Assembly (NCBI GenBank): GCA_020634755.1
Contig: JACKBC010000011.1
Location: forward strand, 85,057 to 149,056
Direction: 5' to 3'
Source: Caldilineaceae bacterium
GTDB taxonomy: Bacteria; Chloroflexota; Anaerolineae; Caldilineales; Caldilineaceae
DNA: 64,000 nucleotides
Shown: positions 1 to 7,953 of the stretch, in pieces
How positions within the stretch are numbered: position 1 is the first letter of the stretch
Layout of the letters: each line of letters opens with the position of its first letter
The notes under the pieces: generated by a model
What the model saw: the letters and a program-made list of their open reading frames with translations, nothing else
Databases searched by the model: none
What the model was told of the DNA's origin: nothing
Translations under genes and position numbers: made by a program

Positions 1-252
1 GGTGATATGAGCATTGTTGGTCCACGCCCAACCTCTTTTGATATGAGCACCTACTCGCTTTGGCACACGGAGCGCCTGGAAGTGCAGCCGGGTCTCACGG
101 GCCTGTGGCAGGTTAGCGGGCGCAGCGACCTGGATTTTGATGATCGGTTGCGATTGGATATTGAGTATATTGAAAATCAGAGTTTCTGGCTGGATGTAAA
201 GATCATCATTCGCACATTTACCAGCATTCTGACGCAAAAAGGCGCCTATTGA
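1..252 (+). CDS. Undecaprenyl-phosphate sugar phosphotransferase, C-terminal end (partial)
   Basis: Only the last 83 codons are in the window; the frame is open from base 1 and ends at TGA 250-252. The visible part contains the conserved block of bacterial sugar transferases: SIVGPRP, then VQPGLTGLWQVSGRS, then a D-x-R-L-x-L-D-x-x-Y-I segment. In this family (WcaJ/WbaP/ExoY type) this cytoplasmic C-terminal region holds the active site that moves a sugar phosphate from a nucleotide sugar onto the lipid carrier, the first step of repeat-unit assembly. Its place at the head of a long + strand glycan locus fits an initiating enzyme. The sugar specificity cannot be read from this fragment. Confidence 0.9.
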   Translation, partial: GDMSIVGPRPTSFDMSTYSLWHTERLEVQPGLTGLWQVSGRSDLDFDDRLRLDIEYIENQSFWLDVKIIIRTFTSILTQKGAY

Positions 253-834
253 GACACGACTTACGCAGCGCCTGCGGGTTGCCAAGAGTGAACCTGTTTG
301 CATTAACAGTAGAGCGCAATGGCAAGCAATTGCGTCGGATTCAACAACCGAGACCGACGCCTGGATCGCCAACACCGTTGCGGTGTCCTGATTAAAGGCA
401 AATTTAATCGAGGCGTGCGTAAGTTTTATGAGAATGCAATATAGCGGTCGTTTGGGGATGACAGTCTAAGATTGTGCATATTTCAGAGAACGACTTCCTG
501 TTTCAAACGGACCGAAATTTAATGCAGCCACGACTTATGCAGTGCTAATGCGAATGGGTTGCCAAGCGAGGGGAATTTCTCTTACAAAGTGACTCATACT
601 CCGGACTGATGTGCTACGTCCTAGAGTTTACAATTGCACTAGCCGCCGTTCTGCTTGTACACATGAGAAGCTGTCTGAAAGATGGCTCTACCTGCCTGTT
701 GGTTGATCTTTCACATTGTGCCAGAATTTACAGCCACGACACGTTGGAGACTCTTTCCAGACGGCTTTTGTTATGCGCCTCGTCTACACTTCTTGCCGAG
801 CCAATTCAAACATACACTATTATAGGTTCATAAA
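253..834. other. Intergenic region rich in short repeats
   Basis: This 582-bp gap holds no gene I can support. It contains one copy of repeat family 1 (about 302-394) and two related half-copies of a family 2-like sequence, near 254-290 and 531-568. Both half-copies start with ACGACTTA and contain GGGTTGCCAAG. A 74-codon open frame at 609-833 has no recognisable features. The rest shows no clear structure. Confidence 0.5.
302..394 (+). repeat. Repeat family 1, copy A
   Basis: About 93 bp. It carries the family core CGCCAACACCGTTGCGGTGT, followed by CCTGATTA, and upstream the blocks GCGCAATGGCAAG and GTCGGATTC. The two ends are imperfect inverted repeats of each other (ATCAGTA-like and TACTGAT-like). 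Four further clear copies lie at 3733, 11413, 18434 (inverted) and 44531. Confidence 0.75.
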
Positions 835-1890
835 ATGACACAAGTCCGCTACCTGCTAATTGGAATGTGCAGTTGGCTCTTTCTGCTCTATAACGTAGAA
901 CGCCTGGCTGCACCCGCCAATATAGCATCTTTTGTATATATCATGACCGTTGTGGCAGCCGTTGCGCTCTTTTTTGTGCCACGACTTTGCTGGGTGGGAT
1001 TTCAATGGCTCTTCTTGACCGCAATGGTCCCTTTCTTTGCGCTAAAATGGCTGCTTGGCTATCAAATTTGGGGCGCCAACTGGCCCATTACTATTGTAGA
1101 AATGAGCGCCATTGCGCTGACCATTGGCCTGGCCCAAATGATTGTGCGACGCTTTGATAAGCTGCAAACGCTGCTGGTCAACCTGACTACGGATCCCATT
1201 GACGAGGAAGTTCACTCGTTCCGCACGGGGCAAAGCCAAATTTATCGCGAAATCCGCCGCGCCCGTCAGTACCAGCGACCCGCCTCTCTGCTGGCTATCT
1301 CTGTGGTCGATGCACAGGCAGACCCCGAGCAGAATCCCTTGCTGCAAGATAGCTATCTGCGACGTTTCCTGGAAGAGATCCAGAGCGAGACGCTTAAACG
1401 ACATATTACCACCCGACTGGCCAATCTGCTGGTCTCTGTATTGGGTGATACGGCTGTGGTTACAAAGCGGGATGGACACTTTGTCACACTCCTGCCGGAA
1501 GCCAGCCGTGAGCAGCTTGACGAGATTATGCAAAAGCTGCAAAAGGCCGCCGCGGACAATTTGGGGCTAAAGCTGCGTATCGGCATCTCCACCTTTCCCG
1601 ATGAAGCAGTGACCTTTGAAAGCATGTTAGAACACGCCGAATCCGATATGACCAATCCCGCATCCGACCATTTATCGCCAAAGAAAACGCCATTTGCTGG
1701 ATTGCACCGTCAGAGTGATACCAACGCCGACCATCGGGGAAGCAGCGCCCAAAACGCTGGGCCGGACAATATAGCACAGGCTTCTACAGTATCAAACGAA
1801 GCGCAGCCAACCAGTCCGCTGCCCGTAAATGAATATCGCAATGGCGATTATCGAGAATCCTTAAACCTGCCGTTTAATCCGGCAGCCTAG
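835..1890 (+). CDS. Membrane protein with degenerate GGDEF domain
   Basis: 351 aa. The first ~105 residues are strongly hydrophobic, with three or four predicted membrane helices. From about residue 130 the sequence follows the GGDEF fold: an I-Y-R-E-I-R-R-A-R-Q-Y opening helix, the strand ASLLAISVVD, and a closing RIGISTFPDEA segment followed by a helix with LEHAESDM. The signature loop that should read GGDEF is RDGHF (around residue 213), so cyclic-di-GMP synthesis is unlikely. The last ~70 residues are polar and probably disordered. A regulatory or nucleotide-sensing role in glycan synthesis is inferred from its position just upstream of the chain-length protein. The start is the ATG at 835; no strong ribosome-binding site is visible. 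Confidence 0.7.
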   Translation: MTQVRYLLIGMCSWLFLLYNVERLAAPANIASFVYIMTVVAAVALFFVPRLCWVGFQWLFLTAMVPFFALKWLLGYQIWGANWPITIVEMSAIALTIGLAQMIVRRFDKLQTLLVNLTTDPIDEEVHSFRTGQSQIYREIRRARQYQRPASLLAISVVDAQADPEQNPLLQDSYLRRFLEEIQSETLKRHITTRLANLLVSVLGDTAVVTKRDGHFVTLLPEASREQLDEIMQKLQKAAADNLGLKLRIGISTFPDEAVTFESMLEHAESDMTNPASDHLSPKKTPFAGLHRQSDTNADHRGSSAQNAGPDNIAQASTVSNEAQPTSPLPVNEYRNGDYRESLNLPFNPAA

Positions 1891-1931
1891 ACCATTGGCG
1901 ACCGAAGCTCCAAGAAAGTAGGATAGAACTC

Positions 1932-3623
1932 GTGGTACAACAACAATTAAGCATGTTACGACGTTGGGTCTGGCTGTTAGTGCTCGCTGTTCTGAGCTGC
2001 AGCCTTGTGACCTATATGATCGCCAGAGAAAAACCAATAGTGTATGAGGCATCTGCGCTGTTGATTGTGGGCCCGGGCATCGACGGTTTAAGCCCGGATC
2101 TCAATGACCTGCGCGCCGCCGCCCAGCTCATGCAGTCTTATGCTGAACTGGCCCGCACCAAACCAGTTTTACAGAATGTGGTCAATGCGCTCAATATGGA
2201 TGTGAGCCCGGAAAAATTGTCCAAAGCCATTGACACGCGCGCCGATGAAACTACACAGATTTTGACCATCAACGTGCAGTGGAATGACGCCGCCGAAGCC
2301 GCCATGGTTGCCAATATGGTGGCTGAAGTGCTGGTCGACATGAGCCCTTCGGCGACGGGCAGTGAGGAAAGCCAGCTCAAAAACAAGCTGGCGGCTCAGA
2401 TTGACAGCCTGGAGACTGAAGTTGCCCGCCTGGAGGTCACCATCCAGCAGCTGACAGACCAGCTGGATCGCGCCGTGCAGGCCGTAGAGCGCAGCGTGAT
2501 CACCGATCGGCTGACGCAGGAACGCAACAATTTGGCCGAGGCGCGTCGCATGCTTTCCACGCTCTTTGATTCATTCAAAGGCAGCTACACCAACCAGGTC
2601 AAGATTGTGGAAGTGGCCTCTAGCGGCGAGGCGCTCGATTCCGGGCTCTATCTCACCGTCATTATGGGTGGGATGGCTGGTCTCGTGGTTGCGTTGGCCA
2701 TTGTGCTGGGCATCGAGTTCTTTAAAGATACAATTGATACTGGTGAAGAGCTGGCGCTCGCCACACGCATCCCATTTTTGGGATCTTTGGATCGCTTCAA
2801 AGCCACTGGCGCGCCGGATAGAACCGGACCCGTTGTCATCGGCAACCCCGAGTCCAAGGCGGCTGAGAGCTATCGCATGGTGGGCAGCAAGCTGTTGCTT
2901 TCACGCTATAAGTTGCAGCGTGAAGGGTTGATTGCGGCCAAAGATGAACAGTCTGTGCGCACCATGCTTATCAGCGGCGCCTATGCAAGCGATAACACCA
3001 GCGAAATTGCCGCCAATTTGGCCGTGGTATTGGCGCAAACTGGCTATAGCGTGATTCTTGTGGATGCCCACCTGCACAACCCCACGCTGCATCACGAGTT
3101 TGGGATTCCAGAACAGCGCGGGCTGGCCGACGCACTAATCGAGCGCACCAAAGTACTCATTGGCACACCTATTGCGCGGGCCACCATGCCCACTCTGGTG
3201 CCAGTCAAATGGGCGCCGAAACTGTCGATTGTGCCGGGCGGCATTGTACCGGCAAATCCGTTTGAGCTGCTCGTCTCCAACCATATGACCGAATTGATCG
3301 ATGAGCTGAAGCAGCAGGCCGATATTGTGCTGATCACCGCCTCGCCGCTCATCTCTTTTGCCGAGAGCCTGATTCTGGCCTCCCATGTTGATGGCGTGGT
3401 GTTGGTGGCTCGCAGCGGCAAAACGCAGCGTTCTATGGTCAAAGAAGTCGTCGATAGCCTACGTTCGCTCAACGTGCATATGATTGGCTCCATTCTGGAC
3501 CACAATCGCGCCAGCGCCGATTCATCATCGGCTGTATCCAAGCTGACCGGCGGTTTACCGGTCAAATCTGGCGGCAGCGTCGACGCTCAGAACGCAGTGC
3601 CTGCGCTCCGCTCACAGTCATAA
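1932..3623 (+). CDS. Wzz/BY-kinase-like chain-length protein with degenerate ATPase domain
   Basis: 563 aa, GTG start with GTAGGAT 10 bases upstream. Architecture: a first membrane helix (about residues 12-30), an extracytoplasmic segment with predicted coiled coil (about 145-215), a second membrane helix (about 238-260) and a cytoplasmic MinD/CpsD-like domain (about 300-540). In bacterial tyrosine kinases the last part reads T-P-G-E-G-K-S/T. Here the matching stretch is GAYASDNTSEIAANLA, with no Walker A lysine. Walker A' is VDAHLHNP and the Walker B position reads VLITASP without the usual aspartate. There is no tyrosine cluster at the C-terminus. It probably acts as a structural regulator of chain length or export, not as a kinase (inference). 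A perfect hairpin follows the stop codon. Confidence 0.85.
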   Translation: MVQQQLSMLRRWVWLLVLAVLSCSLVTYMIAREKPIVYEASALLIVGPGIDGLSPDLNDLRAAAQLMQSYAELARTKPVLQNVVNALNMDVSPEKLSKAIDTRADETTQILTINVQWNDAAEAAMVANMVAEVLVDMSPSATGSEESQLKNKLAAQIDSLETEVARLEVTIQQLTDQLDRAVQAVERSVITDRLTQERNNLAEARRMLSTLFDSFKGSYTNQVKIVEVASSGEALDSGLYLTVIMGGMAGLVVALAIVLGIEFFKDTIDTGEELALATRIPFLGSLDRFKATGAPDRTGPVVIGNPESKAAESYRMVGSKLLLSRYKLQREGLIAAKDEQSVRTMLISGAYASDNTSEIAANLAVVLAQTGYSVILVDAHLHNPTLHHEFGIPEQRGLADALIERTKVLIGTPIARATMPTLVPVKWAPKLSIVPGGIVPANPFELLVSNHMTELIDELKQQADIVLITASPLISFAESLILASHVDGVVLVARSGKTQRSMVKEVVDSLRSLNVHMIGSILDHNRASADSSSAVSKLTGGLPVKSGGSVDAQNAVPALRSQS

Positions 3624-3630
3624 ACCAAAA

Positions 3631-3665
3631 CTTACGCAGCGCTGGCCAAGCCAGCGCTGCGTAAG
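3631..3665. terminator. Perfect 16-bp hairpin after the chain-length gene
   Basis: CTTACGCAGCGCTGGC pairs perfectly with its reverse complement across a 3-nt loop, starting 8 bases after the stop of the upstream gene. No U-tract follows, so intrinsic termination is uncertain. The arm sequence resembles the ends of repeat family 2 (TTACGCA), so this may be a minimal copy of that family. Confidence 0.55.
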
Positions 3666-3732
3666 CCTTAAGTTTCTGAGGGCTCTGTGCGCTGCACAAC
3701 CGCCATCAAACAAGTCATAAAAATCACAAACG

Positions 3733-3826
3733 AGTATCAGCAGGTTGCAATCGCAAGAGATAGCGTCGGATTTAACAAACTAGACCAACGGCTATCTCGT
3801 CAATACCGTGCAAAATACTGAGTATT
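3733..3826 (+). repeat. Repeat family 1, copy B (diverged)
   Basis: It begins GTATCAGCAGG and contains TTGCAATCGCAAGAGATAG, GTCGGATTTAACAAAC and CAATACCGTGCAAAATACTG. The last block is a decayed version of the family core. It lies in the 286-bp gap before the nucleotidyltransferase/kinase gene. Confidence 0.65.
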
Positions 3827-3909
3827 GTCTAAAATAACTTTGGGTCCTTCCATACTCCCGGCTATCAAATGGCGCTTGCAAGTTGCGAAGGACGTTTGAA
3901 AGCCGATTC

Positions 3910-5244
3910 ATGAACACCGTATTAACGTCACTTTTGCATTTGTTTGACCAGAAAGAGATTGCCTATTGCCTTTTGCGTGGTGATGGGCAATCAGATGCAC
4001 CCGATTCCTCTCCTCAAACCGACAACTCAACCACCACAGAGATCGATCTGCTGGTGGCGGAAAACCGTCTGACTGATGTACAGTCGCTGCTGGCTCAACT
4101 GGGCTTTGTGGCGTTGCCGGGGTGGGGACATGCGCCCCACCATTTTTATGTGGCCTACGATCAGGAACAGGACGGCTGGCTCAAGCTTGATCTGGTGACC
4201 GAAGCCAGCTATGGTCGCCCCACCCGCGCTTTGCGCACGAATCTGGCGGCGGGCTGTCTGCAAACGCGGCAACGCCTGGGGGCCGGGTATGCACCGGCGC
4301 CGGAATATGAGTTGGCCATGCTGCTGCTGCACTGTCTGTTGGACAAAGGCTATTTCAAACCAGAACATCAGGCCCGCCTGCAAAGGTTACTCGCTCAGGT
4401 CAGCGATGACGAACTGCTGGTTCAATTGTTTGCCCAAACCGGCATTGGATTGCGTAGCAAAGCAGAACTGGGCGACGTCGTCAGGCGGGGCGCATGGAAC
4501 AGCCTACTGGCGCGGCAAACGCAGATCATCACTCATTTGACCGGCAGCGATGCAATGGGCGTGCGCATGCGCCAATTCAAAGGGCGGATATTGCGCAAGC
4601 TCAATGTGGCCATCAACTTCCGCCGCCCGCGCGCGGTCAGCGTAGCCGTTTTGGCCCCTGATGGCGCTGGTAAATCCACGGTGACCGAAGGGTTGGGCCA
4701 CACTTTCTATTTTCCAGCCCGCACCATCTACATGGGGTTATATCAGAAGCAAAGTGCCGGCAAACGTTCGTTGCTGGGCCGCATGGGGTTGGCCGGCCGC
4801 ATTTTGCGCCAGTGGCTGCGCTATGGTAGTGCGCTGCGGCATTTGGCCCAGCGGCGGCTGGTGATTTTTGATCGCTACACATATGATGCCTTGCTGACCG
4901 CTGACGGTGATGCCGGTTGGCGCAAACAGGGGCGGCGCTGGCTGCTGGCCAACTGCTGTCCGGCGCCCGATCTGGTGATTCTGCTTGATGCCCCGGGCGA
5001 ACTGCTCTTTGCGCGTAAAGGTGAACATACGGCTGAACTGCTGGAGACACAGCGGCAACAATATCTTGGTCTACGCAATCGCATCCCCAATATGACGGTT
5101 GTGGACGCCACCCAAGATAGCGATCAGGTGCGGCGCAGCGTAACGGCCCTCATTTGGCGGACGTATCTGCGGCGACAGCACGGGCGCGATGTGACCGTCA
5201 TAAATGCGCCCGCGGTAAACAGTGAATCTGTGTTAGCAAATTAG
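3910..5244 (+). CDS. Nucleotidyltransferase-like and thymidylate-kinase-like two-domain protein
   Basis: 444 aa from the ATG at 3910; an in-frame TTG at 3883 would add nine residues, and neither has a clear ribosome-binding site. Residues ~1-180 resemble uncharacterised nucleotidyltransferases: CLLRGDG, then EIDLLV, then LKLDLV. Residues ~240-430 form a P-loop kinase with VAVLAPDGAGKSTVTEG, a DR-Y motif (IFDRYTYDALL) and a LID-like LLDAPGELLFARKGEHT. The kinase half is a paralogue of the protein at 18608-19402. Such proteins occur in polysaccharide loci, but their substrate is not established. It probably phosphorylates a glycan or nucleotide-like precursor in the cytoplasm (inference). It lies 18 bases before the next glycosyltransferase and is likely co-transcribed with it. 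Confidence 0.75.
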   Translation: MNTVLTSLLHLFDQKEIAYCLLRGDGQSDAPDSSPQTDNSTTTEIDLLVAENRLTDVQSLLAQLGFVALPGWGHAPHHFYVAYDQEQDGWLKLDLVTEASYGRPTRALRTNLAAGCLQTRQRLGAGYAPAPEYELAMLLLHCLLDKGYFKPEHQARLQRLLAQVSDDELLVQLFAQTGIGLRSKAELGDVVRRGAWNSLLARQTQIITHLTGSDAMGVRMRQFKGRILRKLNVAINFRRPRAVSVAVLAPDGAGKSTVTEGLGHTFYFPARTIYMGLYQKQSAGKRSLLGRMGLAGRILRQWLRYGSALRHLAQRRLVIFDRYTYDALLTADGDAGWRKQGRRWLLANCCPAPDLVILLDAPGELLFARKGEHTAELLETQRQQYLGLRNRIPNMTVVDATQDSDQVRRSVTALIWRTYLRRQHGRDVTVINAPAVNSESVLAN

Positions 5245-5262
5245 AAATCAGGAATTACAATA

Positions 5263-6609
5263 ATGACGTATTTGGATACGGGAGTCAATCTGTACGCAGA
5301 AGATAATGTGGCCGAGCGCATGCCGGAAGCCGCAGAAACCATATCTGCCTCCCGCGCCACCGAAGCCAAACAAAAAGTGGCTTATATGATGTCTCGTTTT
5401 CCCAAAATTACCGAGACCTTTATTCTCTACGAGATGTTGGCCGTGCAGCAGCAAGGCGTGCCGGTGGAGGTCTACCCGCTGCGCCGTGAAAAGACCAATG
5501 TGGTTCATCCTGAAGCCGTGCCGTTTGTAGAACGCGCCCACTTTATTCCGTACATTTCCAAAGATATTTTGCAGGCGCATCTGCATTATGCGCTGCGCCG
5601 GCCGCGCGCCTACTTTGGCGCGCTGGGCGCCTTGCTGCGCGAGAACTTGGGCAGTCGGCGCTATCTAATTGGTGCATTGGGGCTCTTTCCCAAGGCAGTC
5701 TATTTTGCGCAACGCATGAGTGAAGATGGCGTTTCGCATATTCATGCGCATTTTGCCAGCCATCCCGCGGCCGCGGCCTATGTCATTCACCGGCTGACCG
5801 GTATTCCATATAGCTTTACGGCTCACGGCTCGGATCTGCATCGCGACCGCCACATGCTGGCAGAAAAAGTGGCGCACGCGGCGCTGGTGGTGCCCATTTC
5901 CAATTACAACCGTGAAATTATTCTCCAAGAGTGCCATGGCCGCTTTGGCGACAAAGTAACGGTAATTCACTGTGGCGTAGATGTGAGCGTGTTTCAACCG
6001 CGCACCGAGCCCACGCCGCACGAGCGGGGGCAAGCGCCGTTCAGCATTTTGTGTATTGGCACGCTGCACGAAGTAAAAGGGCAGCAGTATTTGATCGATG
6101 CTTGCCGCGCATTGGCTGAACAGGGCGTTACGGTGGCATGTCACTTTGCTGGCGATGGACCTGATGAAGAGGCGTTGACGCAGCGTGCGGCTGCGGCCGG
6201 CCTGGCCGCGCAGATGCACTTTCACGGGCGATTGACGCGCGAACAGGTGGTGGACCTTTTGCATCAGGCCGATGTGGTGGTGGCGCCCAGCGTTCCTTCC
6301 AGCGATGGCCGCCGTGAAGGCATTCCGGTGGCGCTCATGGAGGCCATGGGCGCCGGCGTGCCGGTCATCGGCAGCGATTTGTCGGGCATTCCAGAGCTGA
6401 TCGAGGACGGCGTAAGCGGGTTGCTGGCGCCTCCCTGCAATGTGCAGGCCATTGCGCATGCGCTCTATCGTTTGATTCAGCAACCAGAGTTGCGTCATCA
6501 ATTTGGCCAGGCTGGCCGCCAAAAGGTAATGCAGGAGTTTGATCTGTATAAGAATGCTGAAATTTTGGCCAGTTGTTTTACAGAGGATACCTATGACGCG
6601 GCAGCCTAA
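5263..6609 (+). CDS. Glycosyltransferase family 4 (group 1)
   Basis: 448 aa. The N-terminal Rossmann half starts after a ~37-residue polar extension and contains SRFPKITETFILYEM, HIHAHFASHPAAAA and the FTAHGSDLH loop. The C-terminal half carries the GT4 donor-binding signatures: IGTLHEVKGQQYLIDA and the E-x7-E motif in REGIPVALMEAMGAGVPVI. GT4 enzymes transfer sugars from nucleotide donors with retention. Within this locus it would extend the lipid-linked repeat unit on the cytoplasmic face of the membrane. The closest analogues by motif are colanic-acid WcaL-like enzymes. The ATG at 5263 follows TCAGGAAT, an acceptable ribosome-binding site. Confidence 0.93.
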   Translation: MTYLDTGVNLYAEDNVAERMPEAAETISASRATEAKQKVAYMMSRFPKITETFILYEMLAVQQQGVPVEVYPLRREKTNVVHPEAVPFVERAHFIPYISKDILQAHLHYALRRPRAYFGALGALLRENLGSRRYLIGALGLFPKAVYFAQRMSEDGVSHIHAHFASHPAAAAYVIHRLTGIPYSFTAHGSDLHRDRHMLAEKVAHAALVVPISNYNREIILQECHGRFGDKVTVIHCGVDVSVFQPRTEPTPHERGQAPFSILCIGTLHEVKGQQYLIDACRALAEQGVTVACHFAGDGPDEEALTQRAAAAGLAAQMHFHGRLTREQVVDLLHQADVVVAPSVPSSDGRREGIPVALMEAMGAGVPVIGSDLSGIPELIEDGVSGLLAPPCNVQAIAHALYRLIQQPELRHQFGQAGRQKVMQEFDLYKNAEILASCFTEDTYDAAA

Positions 6610-6745
6610 GCATGGCAGTGAATCCTGCGCATCTGTAGCCAAACACGCGGCGGGTTGCTCTGCAACGGTTTTACGATCTGCAAAGCAACAAGGTGAAGGC
6701 GGGCCTCGACAAGCTCAGCCCTCGGTAGTAAAAAAGGAGCCTACT

Positions 6746-7948
6746 ATGGCATTAGCTATATTTTGGGGAGCGGTTTCCCTGATCGTTTATACGTACGTTT
6801 TATTTCCAATTTTGACCATGATCCGCGGTGCATTCTGGCCGCGTGAACATCACAGCATTGCCATTGCGCCGTCAGTCAGCTTGATTATTGCGGCATATAA
6901 CGAGGCGGACAGCATTCGCGCCAAGCTGGAGAATGTGCTGGCGCTGGTCTACCCGCGCGACAGTTTCGAAGTGCTGGTGGCGTCCGATGGGTCCACCGAC
7001 GGCACCAATGAAATTGTGCGCGAATATGAAGACCGCGGCATCCGGCTGCTGGCGCTGCCGCGGCAGGGCAAGGCTGGCGCACTCAACGATGCGGTGGCGG
7101 TGGCCAAGGGCGACATTCTGGTCTTTTCCGACGCCAACAGCATGTATGATCCCGATGCGATTCAGGAATTGGTGCGCCCCTTTGCCGATTTGGCTGTGGG
7201 CGGCGTGGCCGGCAACCAATGCTATTCGGACGATATGGAAGACGGGCTCAACGCCGGTGAACACAGCTATTGGAATTTTGACCGGCTGATGAAGGAATTT
7301 CAGAGCCGGTCGGGCAACGCCATTTCGGCCACCGGCGCCATATATGCCATTCGGCGCTCGTTGTTTGACCCGGTGCCGGGCGGCGTGACCGACGACTTCA
7401 CCATTTCGACCGGCGTTATTGAAAAGGGCTACCGGCTGGTCTTTGCCTCGGCCGCGCAGGCGTTTGAGCCGGCTTCATCATCTAACAGCGACGAATTTGG
7501 CCGCAAAGTGCGCATTATTACGCGCGGTCTGCGGGCGGTGATTGTACGGCGCAAGCTGCTCAATCCGTTCCGCTATGGCTTCTATTCGTTTCAGCTTTTC
7601 TCTCACAAAGTGCTGCGGCGATTGGTGGTCTTTCCGCTGCTGCTGCTGCTGGTGATCAACCCGCTGTTGGTGTTGCGCAGCGTGTTCTACCAGGCCACTA
7701 TGCTGGCGCAGCTCGTCTTTTATGGCATGGCGGTAGTGGGATTCTATGCCCAAAGCGAACGCATCAAGCAGAATAAATTGATAACAATTCCGGCCTTTTT
7801 CTGCATGGTAAATGGCGCGGCCCTTATGGCAACCATTAACGTGTTGCGCGGCCACCGTATTGAGCGCTGGGAGCCAAAACGAGTCGAGACCGAGACAAGC
7901 GAGACAGCGGATGCCGGCGGGATTATGCCGGATGCTAAAGGAGTATAG
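6746..7948 (+). CDS. Membrane glycosyltransferase family 2
   Basis: 400 aa. The ATG at 6746 is chosen because AAAAAGGAGCC lies directly upstream and the protein then begins with a membrane helix. The frame is open further upstream but that stretch overlaps the preceding gene. The N-terminal helix is followed by a GT-A domain: SLIIAAYNEADSI, VASDGSTDGT, the metal-binding SDANS (DxD-like), TDDF as probable catalytic base, and KVRIITRGLRA in place of QxxRW. Two or three C-terminal membrane helices (about residues 290-370) make it a processive-type or lipid-linked GT2. Role: inverting sugar transfer onto the growing repeat unit or chain. Confidence 0.92.
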   Translation: MALAIFWGAVSLIVYTYVLFPILTMIRGAFWPREHHSIAIAPSVSLIIAAYNEADSIRAKLENVLALVYPRDSFEVLVASDGSTDGTNEIVREYEDRGIRLLALPRQGKAGALNDAVAVAKGDILVFSDANSMYDPDAIQELVRPFADLAVGGVAGNQCYSDDMEDGLNAGEHSYWNFDRLMKEFQSRSGNAISATGAIYAIRRSLFDPVPGGVTDDFTISTGVIEKGYRLVFASAAQAFEPASSSNSDEFGRKVRIITRGLRAVIVRRKLLNPFRYGFYSFQLFSHKVLRRLVVFPLLLLLVINPLLVLRSVFYQATMLAQLVFYGMAVVGFYAQSERIKQNKLITIPAFFCMVNGAALMATINVLRGHRIERWEPKRVETETSETADAGGIMPDAKGV

Positions 7949-7953
7949 GGGTT

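Noticed and set aside
609..833. 74-codon open frame on the + strand before the GGDEF-like gene
   Set aside because: No ribosome-binding site, no recognisable domain, and composition unlike neighbouring genes. It lies in repeat-rich intergenic sequence.
5665..6642. Long - strand open frame (325 codons)
   Set aside because: Antisense to a well-supported GT4 glycosyltransferase. The sequence has no family resemblance.
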